Source: Cryptomeria japonica (lineage: Eukaryota > Streptophyta > Pinopsida > Cupressales > Cupressaceae). From it: a DNA stretch of 64,000 nt. Of this stretch, positions 24,187-36,294 are shown one piece after another. Numbering within the stretch: the stretch's first letter is position 1; each line of letters starts with the position of its first letter. The DNA is taken from positions 232,056,396 through 232,120,395 of the forward strand of contig NC_081406.1 of the NCBI RefSeq assembly GCF_030272615.1. Reading direction: 5' to 3'. Position numbers and translations under genes: made by a program. Below the pieces are notes generated by a model. That model searched no databases and had not been told where the DNA came from. It worked only from the letters and a program-made list of their open reading frames with translations.

Positions 24187-24415
24187 GTCTAACAGAGAAG
24201 CTGCCTTTCAATTACAAAAATCCAGTTTTGAACTAACGGGGAAGTTGCCTTTCACGTACAAGATCCTTGTTTGAACTAATAGAGAAGCTGCTCTTCATCT
24301 AGAAGATCGATTTTTGAACTAACGGAGAAGCTACTCTTCATCTAGAAGATCGATTTTTGAACTAACAGAGATGCTACTTTTCATCTTAAAGATCGATTTT
24401 TGAACTTTTCAAACG
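24187..24415. repeat. 43-bp tandem repeats upstream of the U-box gene
   Basis: GAACTAA starts at 24230, 24273, 24316 and 24359, exactly 43 bp apart, with a diverged copy before (about 24187) and a partial one after (24402). Core: GAGAAGCTACTCTTCATCTA followed by GAAGATCGATTTTT. The array lies 50-280 bp upstream of the start codon, so in the likely promoter or 5' UTR. Confidence 0.9.
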
Positions 24416-25474
24416 GAAGCCGCCTTTGACGGACAATATTCAATATTGACCAGTTCCAGTAAACATTCCCGAGTCGACGTGGGGTCCCTCATTCAATTAT
24501 TGAACGTGGGAACTGACTTCTGAGAGATGTAGTTGCTACGCAAATGCAGAAAGAGTCCAAACCAAAAACTAAAATTTCCTTCCCCATTCTGCACACATTA
24601 GAATCTAACACGACCCAATTTATTTTTCCTTCAGTCTAAGACTCTTCTGCCAAATTTCCATCAACCAGCCATTTACGAAAATTCCAATTTCTATCGACCG
24701 ATCCTTTCCAAACACCTTAAGGTCTGTCAAGGGACACCGCCATTGACGCCACAAAGGGACGCGTGTTGGGGGGCGGGTCCCTACCTATGTACTCCCCAAT
24801 GGAGTCTCCTGCATGTTCTCTGTACGTCAACTAAATTAATGTTAACTCGCATAAGAAAATCTTACACAGTGCCTAATCTTTCGCTGTCTATCTGCTAAGC
24901 AGGTACGGTGTATTCTTATTAATTTTTTATTATAGAAAATGATAAAGTGGATTTTATTTTATTTTATTATTTAAAAATTAAAAATAAACTTTTAAAAGGG
25001 GGTTCAAAAATTAGGAAGAATAGTACTTGGCTTGATAAAAAAAAATTAATTTATATCTATTTTTTTCAAATTTTATTTAGAAAAATATTATTAAACATTT
25101 CATTTAAAAATAAGAGCTATGATTATAGCTAAAAACTGATTTATTTGCTAAAAACTGAACATTAAAAAACATACTGATGTGGATGGAATAATGTGACATT
25201 AGCCTAAAAGACAAAACATGTGAGTGGGATAATCTAGCAGCAAAATATAGCACATGTCAAATTAATTATAAGAAACGAAAAGTTAAAATCAAAATTTGTG
25301 ACTGGTTAGTTGGCTAGGTTTAGAAACATTATAGAATGATGACTGCACCAAACCATAGTGAAAAATATATTTAACAAAATGAATGATAATAGTAAAGGTA
25401 AGGGATTGAAACGCATTAATGCCAAGATAGAACTCAAGATAAATAATTTATAATTTATAAAGTAAAAAAATATA
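24416..25474. other. Upstream region of the U-box gene, then AT-rich DNA
   Basis: 24416-24860 is more GC-rich than the surroundings (e.g. GGGACGCGTGTTGGGGGGCG near 24757) and may include promoter sequence. From 24900 on it is AT-rich with no gene seen. Confidence 0.4.
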
Positions 25475-25713
25475 CCTCTTACTTTTACAAATTAAATTTT
25501 TTATATAATATTAAAATTAATTAAAGAAAATAGAAAAAAAAAAAAAAAAAAACTGTAAAAAAATGAATCAACAAACTTACGTTTTACAATTAAAAATATG
25601 CATCTTACTTTTACAAATTAAATTTTTTATATAATATTAAAATTAATTAAAGAAAATAGGAAAAAAAAAAAATTGTAAAAAAATGAATCAACAAACTTAC
25701 GTTTTACAATTTT
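25475..25713. repeat. 124-bp tandem duplication
   Basis: TCTTACTTTTACAAATTAAA begins at 25479 and again at 25603; both copies continue through TTATATAATATTAAAATTAA, a poly-A run and AATGAATCAACAAACTTACG. They differ mainly in poly-A length. Non-coding; recent, given the near identity. Confidence 0.9.
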
Positions 25714-28700
25714 GTTTACCAATTTACTAGCTATTGACCAAATTCTTATATGTCCCTACAAGGAGAAACATTTTAGTACTCATAGCTTCTTAAATAAATG
25801 ACAAAAGAAAATGAAAATTAAAAGTTAAAATAAGATTATGTATTTATTGTAACTCATTTAAAATGTAAGAATTGAAATTTAAATGTTTACCATAGCAAAC
25901 AATTTGAAGTTATATATTTTTTAAAAATTTAAAATAATGAAAAAAAAATTATACAAAATGAATTGATAGGTTGATTAAAATAGAGCAAATGGATTGTTAT
26001 GGTAAGCAATCCACAACTATTTTGAAAGCTATATTGAAAAGTTGAATTATGAGTTTCCAAGGGCTCCTAGTGGAAATGGAGAGCCCTTTGACTAAAAGTA
26101 TATATTCATTTAAATGATTTAGTAGCATTCCAAGTGAACCTAAATGATTGGCTTTTTTTTGAACTCCAACTAGCAAGACCATAAGATAAATCCATTATTG
26201 CATGGAGAAAGTTATCTTTCACTAATGATAGATCTGGATGCACTTTTTTTTTCTTTTTTTCTTTTATCTTACTTTATTGAAATATCCTCAAATATTATTC
26301 TAATTTTGAAGATAATGCAAATAAATCCCAATTGAGAAAACTTTATGGACCAAAATCTCTTAACTCTTTAGCTTAAGATTTATTACTTAGAATTGAAATA
26401 TTCTAAACATTACCCAGAATTTAGATTGATAGAATGTTCCTATCATTTTATTATAATCCCGATGCACCACTGGTCTATTTTGATGGTCTTACAACATTTC
26501 AAGCTTTTTAATTTTTGTTAAAGGTTTAATGTATGGAATTAAAATAATTTTGTGTAAATTAGGAAAAAGTAAAAAGAAAATATAAATAACAACTAGGAGT
26601 TCAATTCATTAGTATATTGTCGTATTTTTTGGTTATATACTTTTATTTTAGTAATTAATTTTATTTTTTAAATATTAAATGGAAGAAGATTTAAGTTTAT
26701 AATTGATAAGTAAAATTGATTCTTAAATTTAAGTTTGAAAAACTGATATAATTACAAAGATATTATTTTCTTGAAACTATAATTATTTGATAATTTTGCA
26801 ACAAATTTATTTAGTTACTCTACATCATGAAAGAGGGTTACGTTTGTAATTTCTTTGAAAAGAAGTTGATTTTTTTTATTTTTCTAAAAAGTAATTTTTT
26901 TATTTTTTTTTCGATTTTCCTAAAAAGTAATTTAAAAAATATAAACATATCATTTTTTTTTTCCTAGTACCAAAAAAATCAATCATTTAAAGTATCATAT
27001 CTTTTAAAATATATTTTGATGATCAAAAAGACATGATAAATGAGCTTTCATTTTGTTGCTTTCAATTTCCTATGATGATTTTTTTTTTTATTGTGAGACT
27101 TGAACATAATATTAAACGGAGTACAATATTGATTATTATTATTACAAAACAATTATTTGAGTGGAAAGTTTCCAAAATGCTACATAGTATGATTTTCCCA
27201 ACAGTGAGTAGGAACCGTAAAGGATGCATGCGACCTATGTAGCCAAGATTTATATTAGATTAAAATAACATTTTTTTAGCATATGGTGCAGGGTTGGGAT
27301 TCTCATCACTGAAAGCAACTTATTCATATGGCCTATCCTGTGCACTATCAACTGTTTTACCTGGTTCAATCTTTTTCTCCTCTTTTTTTGGGTCCTATTT
27401 TGGGGAAGCCTCTTTTATTCTCTTCCTTGGAATGTCCTATAAAAACCATGTTTATGGAAAAGACAGCTGACAAGGGCCTTGAAAGATAATAACTGTCAAA
27501 AGGGTTTTACGCATGAAGTTTTATCCCTTAGAAGCTTCCTACGATGTTCATGTGAATAATGAACCAAGAGAAAATCAAGGAATCAACTCAATCAGAAGGC
27601 ATGAATCAAATAAATCTATACCATTTGTGATTACTATGCACGCATATACCCATACACTACTTCCCAACTAGAATGAGATTTTATAAATAAAATATCAATG
27701 CCCATTTAATAAACCCAATAATGAAATCTAAAAATAAAAGTGGAATGAAGTTAACAAAGTGTCCCTCTGATATACCAATTTAAGCTTCAAGTTTTCATTT
27801 TTAAGGTTACCAAAAATCTATATTGCTAGGTATGCAGGAGTTGGCCTCTCTACCTTGACTAGAATGGGTCTTCTCCTGGTTGTCCTTTTATTTCTAAAGA
27901 TATTGAAAATATATATAGAGAGAGAGAACCAAACATGGGTAAAATTTTTGGATTGCCAAATTGGATATACCAGACTTAAACTGAGAAAAGTGGCTAAGAA
28001 ATATTAAAAAAATAGCAACAAGTAAGAAACAATTTTTGTTTCAAACATGAAGGAAAACAAAAACTAACCAGTTTTCAATTTCTCACTAAAACTACTTCTG
28101 TAATAGCTAGTTGATAACACTTTCAGAATCACTCTAAAACAATAAATAGAAACAATATGCAAGCACACCAATATTCATTCAATGAGACCAGATATTGTAA
28201 CATATACATTAAATGACAATGACATTTTGCAATATTTAGTTTCACTTAAAAGAGTACTTTGCATTTAATAATATTTATTTCATGAAAGATTTTGGTAGAT
28301 ATCAAAATAATTCAAGATCTTTGGAATTTTATTTCCACGATCTATTATATACTCACAAAACATTAGAAAATCATCATAATTTTTTCCTTCCTCACATTTG
28401 ATTGGTTATATTTTTTTAATTTAAAGAAAAACAACAAAAACCCTAGGAAATTGTATACAGGCCAACAACAAACCCTAGGAATTTGTATACATGCCAATCA
28501 GAAAAATGTAAAAAATAGAGTGAAAAATGATTTCAATGAATAAATTATCTAAACCAAAAATTAATTGAAAAAATGAGTGAGATGAAAACATTAGTCTCTG
28601 CCTATAAATAGGGGGGACTAATAAATTTAAGAAGATTGCTAAAAAATAAGTAGCAAAATTTTATGTTCATGGGCCACTAGTGTCACAAATTGTTACTTAA

Positions 28701-28868
28701 AAAATTGAGCATCAATAAGAGAGAAGACCTGGTCATTATTCATGTCAACTTCATGCCTCCAATAAGGGAGAGGGCGTGTGTAGTGTCATGTCGACTTAGT
28801 TAATGATTTCTTGCTAGTTTAGCAATCTTATAATGGGCCAAAAAAAATCAATTTCATTTATGTGGATG
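25714..28868. other. AT-rich intergenic DNA
   Basis: Nothing assignable. Short open stretches (25997-26182 minus, 27033-27242 plus) have no family features. Confidence 0.5.
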
Positions 28869-29167
28869 TGTAATGTCCCCATTTTTGTGTCTTACTTAGT
28901 GTTAGAGTTTTTAGTAGGGTTAGCCTATCATCAAGGGTCTTGAAGGCTAATACAGTGGATAGGGCGCCCATTCAAGGGTCTTATGACCCTTTGGGGAGGT
29001 TTGGGAGGCATTTGAGGAGCTTAGGGTCAATCTCGGTTTTTTTAGGAAGATCCCTATTTTTTTAGGGGAGACTGGCAGTTCACCTGTTGACCACCTAGGA
29101 GCTTTTTGATCCTAGCAAGGGTCTTGATGAGATTTTTCAATTGATTGGAGACAGACTCCTATTTTAT
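28869..29167 (+). repeat. Left arm of a ~295-bp inverted repeat (TGTAATGTCCCC family)
   Basis: Begins TGTAATGTCCCCATTTTTG and matches, in reverse complement, 45606 down to 45313 along its length (shared GACCCTTTGGGGAGGTTTGG, GGGGAGACTGG, CAGTTCACCTGTT). Homology fades after ACTCCTATTTTA. The TG start is LTR-like, but the arms could also be terminal inverted repeats of one DNA element. Confidence 0.85.
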
Positions 29168-30255
29168 AGGATGGTCCTTTTTTTTTAGGAGGAGACTGGT
29201 AGTTGGCTTGATTCATTCAATCAGGCCTGGAATTTGACAGGCAAAATGGTCATTTTTTCACTTTTGAACCGCATTTGACAGTTTAAAAAATTAGTAGAAT
29301 GTATGCATTGACATGCTATTTTTTTCTAAATCCATATAGATGACACTTTAAATTATAAATAAACCGTAAAAAAATCTAGTAGGTAATATATTAGTTTAGA
29401 ATGTTTATTATAAAAATACAAATTTATTTAGAATTTTTGAAATGGGAGGATTTAGAATATGGAAGGATGTAGTTGTTTCTAATTTTATAATATTTTAATA
29501 TGATTTTTTAGAATAGTTATATTTTTTCATATGAATTTAGAAACTTGTCATAATTGAAATGATAGAATATAATTGATAAAATATTTTAATATGAATTTTT
29601 ACAATATATTCTATTTTTTATATATGAATTTAGAAACTTAGTCAATTTAATTTCTTAAATATATTTAATAAGATTGTTATAGAAACTTTTCATTATATAT
29701 ATAATTTTAAAATTAAAATGTTTATTATTACTAAATTAGTAATTATTAATTGATTAATATATAATAAATATTAGTGTATTAATTTAGAAACTTATTTAGT
29801 AAATTTAAGATTTTTTTGCATATATTACTTATTTATCATTATTTTCTCATTATTTATCAATCTTCTACTTTAATATTTTTTTACAGTTAATATTTTTCAT
29901 AAAACGTCAAATGAAAGGCATTGAAATGACTAAACCGTCAAAAAAATTCATATGACAGGTGGGGGTGACCGTCAAATTCCAAGCCTACATTCAGTCATCA
30001 CCTTGGGACCGATTGCAGCACCAATTTCCAATTGAAGAGGTCGAGTGATCATCCACCCCTAGATCTAAAATTGCAAGTTCTAATGTTTTGGGAAACTTTC
30101 TTATTTCCTAATTTATTTGGGTGTTTGTGCAGTTTCTGATTTTTTTGAAAGTGATTATTTTTCAATTCTCTAAATTTTTTTTTCTTTTGGGAGTTTTCTT
30201 GAGTTTTGACAATATAAATGAATGCAGCCAAGAAGATATGCTAGAAAATTACAAT
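29168..30255. other. AT-rich DNA between inverted-repeat arm and gypsy element
   Basis: No gene recognised. If the arms at 28869 and 45606 belong to one element, this is part of its interior. Confidence 0.45.
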
Positions 30256-30260
30256 CCTGT
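30256..30260. repeat. Target-site duplication CCTGT, left copy
   Basis: Identical to 44511-44515, directly outside the two LTRs. Confidence 0.95.
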
Positions 30261-31381
30261 TGTAGACACTTAAAAATAATTATTTTAATTATTTTTAATT
30301 CCTCACATAATTAATTAATTAATTATGTTAATTAAAATTATTCTCAATATTAATTAAATATAATTAATATTGTCACTATAGCATATGATTGATTTATTTA
30401 ATAAATCAATCCCTTTCTTTATTCTTCTAAAAAATCAAATCCTCACAAATCTTCCTCTTAGCTAATTAATTTCAATTAATTAGTTAACCTACATGATTCC
30501 TACAAATCATCTTCTTAATTCATCATTAACCTAATAAATTCTTCCAGAAACTCCCTAAACTCACTTAACATTATTCTTCTAATTTTTTATTCCCTCCACT
30601 CATTCTCTCTCCTAGTCAAATTCTCCTACAAATATAAATCCCACCTAACATTTCCTCTAATTCCCCTCCTAATGAGCCGTTAATGGCTAATCATCATGAT
30701 TAGCCACAAAGTCAACTCTTTGTCCTTTCATCCAGCCACTAGCTTTAAATGCTCTTTTTCTAGATGAATGTAAGATTTTCGAAATCTCACATTCCTCTAG
30801 GCATTTCCCTCTCCCAAGGAATTTTTAATTCCTTTTTATTCTTCTAATCCCCATAATATTCGTTTTTGGAGAATTTTTAATTCCTCCAATGCATCTTGTA
30901 GAGTGTGGAGATACGAAATGTCTTTAAGGCATATTTCTTGGTCTCCACACCCTCTCTTGGACCTTGTGTGACCTCACAAGTAAATCTTAGCCCTTCATCT
31001 CGAATTCATCCTAGCCATCTATTTTCCTCTCCTCTTCCTATAAAATAGGGTTCCATCCCTTCATTCAAAACATCTTGAAATCCAGTAAGCTTATGTTGCC
31101 CTTTTGAGCCCAAGAAATTATCTTGGCAACTTGATCATCTCATCCTTATCATTCATCCTAATCATTTGTGCACAATATTGGAGAGTCATCCACATCCAAC
31201 AATCAAAGGAGCACATCAAGTGGAGCATTATCAAGGGGCACCTTCACTTTATCAAGCTCAATCTGAAGGAGAAGGTAAAATAGCAAGGTGAAATGGTCTT
31301 TTAATGATATTTTAGCATTCTACATGTTTATTTCGTTATGTTTTGATTAGTTTACCTTTCAAATCTGTTTTTCCCTCTTCA
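30261..31381 (+). repeat. Gypsy 5' LTR
   Basis: 1121 bp, same length as the 3' copy. A plausible promoter lies late in the LTR: TATAAAATAGGG at about 31039-31050, i.e. ~340 bp before the LTR end, conserved in the other copy (44168-44179). Confidence 0.95.
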
Positions 31382-31384
31382 TTT

Positions 31385-31402
31385 TGGCACGCCCGGTGGG
31401 AC
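31385..31402 (+). promoter_or_regulatory. Gypsy primer-binding site (tRNA not assigned)
   Basis: TGGCACGCCCGGTGGGAC starts three bases after the LTR, begins with the TGG expected to pair with a tRNA CCA end, and is markedly GC-rich. I did not match it to a specific tRNA. Confidence 0.75.
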
Positions 31403-31684
31403 TCACGTCCCTGAGAACTAATATATTTTTTTAGGTTTTTTGTGAGTTGTGAGACGCAGGTTCCAAAATAGCGCAACTGCAGAAAAAATAAAATAAAATA
31501 ATATATATATATATGTATATATATTCGCAGGTTCTAGAATCGCGGCTCTGCATTTTTGTGCGACAGCTCCTCTTTATTCTGTTCTGTTTCTATTTTTTTT
31601 TATGTTTCTATTTATGTTGCATCACGACAGCTCTGTTATCTAATTTGTTATTTGATTTGTTATCTACTCTGTTTTAGTATAATC

Positions 31685-32050
31685 TGTGTGAAAGTAGGAG
31701 AGTATGCTCTTGTCTATATAGACAATCAGAAATCCAGACCTTTCACTTTTCTATTCTGTTTAGCACAATTGTATGCTCTGACTATAGGAAAGTGTGAAAA
31801 TAGGAGAGTATGCTCTTGTCTATCTAGACAATCAGAAATCCGGACCTTTGACACTTTTCTATCTGTGTAGTGCTACTCTCTACTCTATTAATCCATCTGA
31901 TAATTTTAGGCGCTAACTGTAGTCTGCATTTAATTTATTTATTTCCTGTTATCTGCTCTGTTTAAATATAATCTGTCCTTCCGCAAGAAAGTGTGAAAGT
32001 AGGAGAGTATGCTCTTGTCTATCTAGACAATCAGAAATCCGAACCTGACA
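31685..32050 (+). repeat. Gypsy leader: three copies of a ~65-bp hairpin repeat
   Basis: Copies at 31685-31750, 31788-31860 and 31986-32050 share GTGTGAAAGTAGGAGAGTAT, GCTC, a hairpin (TTGTCTA, two-base loop, TAGACAA), then TCAGAAATCC and GACCT. Hairpins lie at 31710-31725, 31816-31831 and 32015-32030. Outer bases AAAGTGT and ACACTTT can pair in copy 2, extending the stem. A fourth copy is at 32916. Confidence 0.85.
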
Positions 32051-32083
32051 TTTTTATTTTATTATGTTTAGTGCGACAATTTG

Positions 32084-32222
32084 CTCTGTTAAATCTAGGG
32101 TTTTTGTCTGCTCTGTTAAATCTAGGGTTTCTGTTTTGTTAAATTTAGGGTTTTCGTTCTGTTAAATTTAGGGTTTCTATTATGTTAAATTTAGGGTTTC
32201 TTTTCCATTAAATCTAGGGTTA
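32084..32222 (+). repeat. Six TGTTAAAT(C/T)TAGGGTTT repeats (telo-box-like)
   Basis: Copies start near 32088, 32115, 32138, 32160, 32183 and 32206, 22-27 bp apart. Each contains TAGGGTTT, the reverse complement of the plant telo box AAACCCTA. Not a telomere: the repeat unit is 22-27 bp, not 7. Confidence 0.85.
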
Positions 32223-32713
32223 ATTTAAAAAAAAAAAAAAAAAAAAATCTATTTTTTCGCCATATCTTCTTTATCTTGACTCCATTTCCCTTCAAACTTC
32301 ACCAGATTCTCGACATTGTCATTTTCCACATTTTCTTCCTTGGAGGCTTTATCTCAAAAATCCACTTTTTGAAGCCCAAAATCCCATATTTCTCTATTTT
32401 TAGGGTTTGCCATAACTTCTTCCCTTTTCATCCAATCACCTCCAAATTTTTCTCATATTATCCATCTTCAACTTTTGCTTCTTTGTCCCTCTTGGACAAA
32501 TTTTCCCATTACTTCATCTCTCCTCCAATATCCCCATTTTTTGCTTGCCTATCCCTTGGAAAGTGGTAAAAACCTAGTCAAACCCCATTTACCCATCAAA
32601 GCTTTCTTCAAATCCACATTTGTCATTAGTAAAAAAGTTTTTATTCATGTTTTTCTATTCATTCCCAAAAAATTTAAAAAAATTAATATTTTTGTCATTT
32701 TGTTGATTTTTGC
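32223..32713 (+). other. Gypsy leader, pyrimidine-rich
   Basis: Poly-A run (32227-32246) followed by TC-rich DNA; an open stretch of 97 codons at 32276 is compositional (Phe/Ser/Pro/His) and resembles no gag protein. Confidence 0.5.
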
Positions 32714-32815
32714 AGGACGCTTGTTGAAGACTATTTTTCCAAACTACTAATCAAGTTGTTTTGCAGGACGCTTTTTGAAGACTCCATTTTTCAAACTACT
32801 AATCAAGTGGTTTTG
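32714..32815 (+). repeat. 49-bp direct duplication in leader
   Basis: GCAGGACGCTTGTTGAAGAC at 32714 recurs as GCAGGACGCTTTTTGAAGAC at 32763, each followed by CAAACTACTAATCAAGT(T/G)G. Confidence 0.85.
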
Positions 32816-32915
32816 CAGGTTGCCTAGCTGATTCAACCAAATATTGTGCATTTATTTAAATTAGGCACCTAGATATTAATTAAAATGGAATGAATCATTG
32901 TCTTATGTGTCTTTA

Positions 32916-32990
32916 AGAAAAGCGTAAAGGTAGGAAAGTATGCTCTCGTCTTACTAGACGATCAGAAATCCAGACCCTCCAACCTTTTCT
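32916..32990 (+). repeat. Gypsy leader: fourth, diverged hairpin repeat
   Basis: Same layout as the three copies at 31685-32050, but the hairpin (32946-32961) is TCGTCT, four-base loop, AGACGA instead of TTGTCT and AGACAA: a T-A pair has become C-G, so pairing is preserved. Confidence 0.8.
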
Positions 32991-33992
32991 TGTTTGATTG
33001 TGTGTTTACCTCTAGCGGGTCTGCCCTCCCAACTTGCTCTTTTAGAAGGTAAGAAGGGAACAACCCAAGTGAATACACCCGGACCTGGGGTTCCCAACTC
33101 ACTATAATAAATAGGCCATTGACTACGAAAGGGTTAATGGTTGGAGCTATATGAGAGTTCATTCTCACATTGGGTGCTTAGTAGGATCCTAGAGATCTCA
33201 ATCATGCTTGCGTGACTACTAAGTTCTTGGTGCTTCGTTGGGCTATAGGCCTCAATTGCGCTTGCGCAACTTCAAAGGGTAGCTCCTAACGGGAAGACTT
33301 ACTAAACACCTTGTTCATAGTGGCCAAAAACCATCTAGTCATTGGTGCAGGAGGTCGGACCTCTGAAGCGGCCCATATTCTTACGGCCCTTAGTAGAGAC
33401 ACAAAGTTCACCATGAGGATTTTTCATGGGAATTGATGCTTGGCTACCCCGAGAAGTGAGTGTCGTAGAGGGGAGCCAGTGGGGTCAAGCATCTAAGTGT
33501 CCGCTCTGGGTAAGCGTAGATGGGAAACCAATTGGGATTCAATGACTATTGTCCTTGCCAGCCTTAAGAATGTTGTATATGAGCATGAGTGTCTTTGAGA
33601 TAATATGCATTTAATCATTGTGTTTGCTTTGTTTGATACATACTTGCCAAGAGTAGACTAAAAACACATCACTATCCCCAAACACTTTGCATAAATATTT
33701 GTCAAGACACAAACAAATTGTCCAAGTCATTACCCACACCAAGTCCAAAATTGCGTCAAAACTTCGTCCGTCCCATTTTTCATAAGCCTAAGAGAGAAGC
33801 TAAGAGTTTATCCTCTACGTCAACATTCAAGTTTGTCCTTTGAAACACCTACTATCGTCCAAATCAGGGTGGTCATATCCCTTCATACAACTTGCCATTT
33901 AAATAGATCCTTCATGTTCATGCCAAAGACAACCTAGTCATCAAGTTTTCTTCTAAACCATCACTACCATACCTTCTTCATCAATCATCCTC
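32991..33992 (+). other. Gypsy leader, GC-richer segment before gag
   Basis: No ORF of note. 33170-33560 is richer in GC and in short complementary words (e.g. GGTCGGACC at 33352) than the rest of the leader, so it may be structured RNA such as a packaging signal; that role is speculation. Confidence 0.4.
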
Positions 33993-34240
33993 AAATTTCT
34001 TAAGTCCCTTCATCACAAATTTCTTAAGTCCTTTCATCCTCAAATTTCTTAAGTCCTTTCATCCTCAAATTTCTTAAATCCTTTCATCCTCAAATTTCTT
34101 AAGTCCTTTCATCACAAATTTCTTAAGTCCTTTCATCCTCAAATTTCTTAAGTCCTTTCATCACAAGTTTCTAAAATCCTTCCATCACAAATTTTCTAAG
34201 TCATTTCATCACATTTTTCTTAAGTCTTTTCATCACAAAT
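33993..34240 (+). repeat. ~25-bp tandem repeats immediately upstream of gag
   Basis: About ten copies of AAATTTCTTAAGTCCTTTCATC with CTC or ACA between, starting near 33993 and ending eight bases before the gag ATG at 34248. Later copies are more diverged. Confidence 0.85.
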
Positions 34241-34247
34241 ATCGTGT

Positions 34248-36294
34248 ATGGTCGCAACTCGATCCCAAAAGAAAAAGATGGTTGATCAACAATATGGCAT
34301 GCCAAACATTGCTGTCCTATATGAAGATCCCACGCAAGATCATACACAAAGTGGGCAACCAAGTGATCAAGATCAAAGCCAAAATCTTGACATGGTTAAC
34401 CAAGATGAACTTTGTCCGGAAGTGCAAACTTTCCTAGCCGATTCTTATAACCAAGAGATGATAGAAAAGTTTATTAAACACAATCCTACTGCACTTCTGA
34501 AAACTCTTCTTGAACATGGAGCTCAACTTCCACCTGAATTTAATAGATTCTCTCTCGTCCAAAAATCACAAGGAGACCTCGCTCCCACACAAAGTGTTGC
34601 ACCTACTATTCAAACTCAATCAATTGTAGCCCCATCAATCATCCAAGCCCAATCAATGCCACCCGCGACACCTGCCACCATGGTCTCCATCCCGCCTTCT
34701 TCCTCCTTACCATCCATACCACTATCAAATCCAATCTCATCCATTCTCCAACAAACTTCTATACCACCTCCTTCTATTCAACCACATATTTCTATTCCAC
34801 AAACTTCCCTTTCTCCCAATAATGTCACAAATTTTATCCAAACCGCATTCAATCCCATCACAACAGTTGGCAGACAGCAACCAACTATCACACGAACCCC
34901 AGCGACATTGGTCATCACATCCCACATTCCCACCTCCTCATCATATCAATATATTGGTGGTGGTGCACCTTCTTTAGTTCATCCAATTCTTGGGGCAGAT
35001 ACAATTCATCAATATCAAAGTCCACAACAAGACCTCATCAAGGAAATTCAAGACATGAAGAATATCATCAAAAACATGAAAGAAAAGACTAATAAAAGGA
35101 AAGCTTACTCATTCGAAGAGTTTTGCCCTTGTCCTTACGACCCATCTATATCAGTTGCACCATATCCCCCAGGATTTGAGATCCCTAAATTCACCAAGTA
35201 TGAAGGCAAAGGAGACCCCCGCGACCATGTCCGAGAATTCCACATCTTATGCCAAGAAGTCTCCTATAGTGACCTTTATCTTCCCAGACTCTTTCCCAAG
35301 AGTCTCACGGGAGATGCCCTGGCATGGTTCTCATCTTTACCACGAGGTTCTATTATCTCTTTTCCAGACTTGGCAGAAAAATTTGTGGCCCACTATGCAT
35401 ACAACATGGGTAATGATGTTTCTATGATGAACCAATGTAATACAAAACAAGGCCTGGAGAAACCTTCACCAATTTCCTACAAAGATGGCGACATCTTATC
35501 AAAAAATTCTAGTGGGACATGCCAGAACAACATCAAACTGAACTATTTCAAAAGAACTTGGTGCCTGAACTTTCAAGACCTTTAATATCTCAATGTATCA
35601 AATCCTTCCAAAAATTGACCGATAAGGGCCTCGCCCTCGAACGTGTCTTGTTGGAGGAAGGAACCTTGAAACATTACCAGAATTCATCACAAATTTTTTC
35701 CTCTTATCATAATGACAAGCCAAAATTCTGGGCTAAAAATAAAAACGTGGTCAATGATGGTGTAACTGATGCAAAGTGGGTCCAAACCGTGGCCGCTCCC
35801 CCAAAATCCACCACCAATATTCATCAATTCAACAATCAAAACAATTCAAATCAATATCAAAAACCTCACAACAATGTCTCAATCCAAGGACGACCACCCT
35901 GATCAAATAACAGGACTCCAAGAGATTTCACTCCTCTTGCTGAGCCTATTGAAGTGGTGTTTCAAAAACTTGTCCAAGCAGGTATAGTGGTTTTTCCAAT
36001 CACTCATCTGTTTGATCCCAATCAACCTAAACCAAGATGGTATAATGAAAATGAGTATTGTGAATACCATCATATCAAGGGACATGATACACTAAAGTGT
36101 ATGAAACTGAAGATCTACATACAAGATCTCATTGATAGAGGTGATATTGAGGTAGCAAATGCAAAACCTGGTAATAACAATGACAAACTCAAAATGTACC
36201 AGGAACCCTTCCCAAAGCATGATAAAGGGAAAGGCTCATCATCTAACGCAATGGATTATGACTACGCTAATCACGTAACCGGTTTTGATTTTTA
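34248..36294 (+). pseudogene. Gypsy gag, interrupted
   Basis: MVATRSQKKKMVDQQYG opens a 445-codon frame. Residues 1-110 are polar, 110-260 a Pro/Ser/Thr/Gln-rich spacer, then the retrotransposon gag domain (YPPGFEIPKFTKYEGKGDPR ... LTGDALAWFSSL). The frame is lost near 35455: the domain continues in other frames (35519-35902, NLVPELSRPL) and again at 35954-36294, where a zinc-knuckle-like CEYHHIKGHDTLKCMKLK segment matches the C-X2-H/C pattern of Tat-like gags. Gag would assemble the particle and bind the RNA. At least one frameshift and a stop (35583) make it non-functional. Confidence 0.9.

Noticed and set aside
30049-30231. 60-codon minus-strand ORF rich in Lys/Asn/Gln
   Set aside because: Composition of AT-rich DNA; no homology recognised and abuts the gypsy insertion site.
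32084-32222. Interstitial telomere tract
   Set aside because: TAGGGTTT recurs only once per 22-27 bp, not as contiguous 7-bp units.
32276-32750. Two overlapping ORFs in the gypsy leader
   Set aside because: Pyrimidine-rich composition gives Phe/Ser/Pro/His runs; no family features, and they precede the clear gag start.
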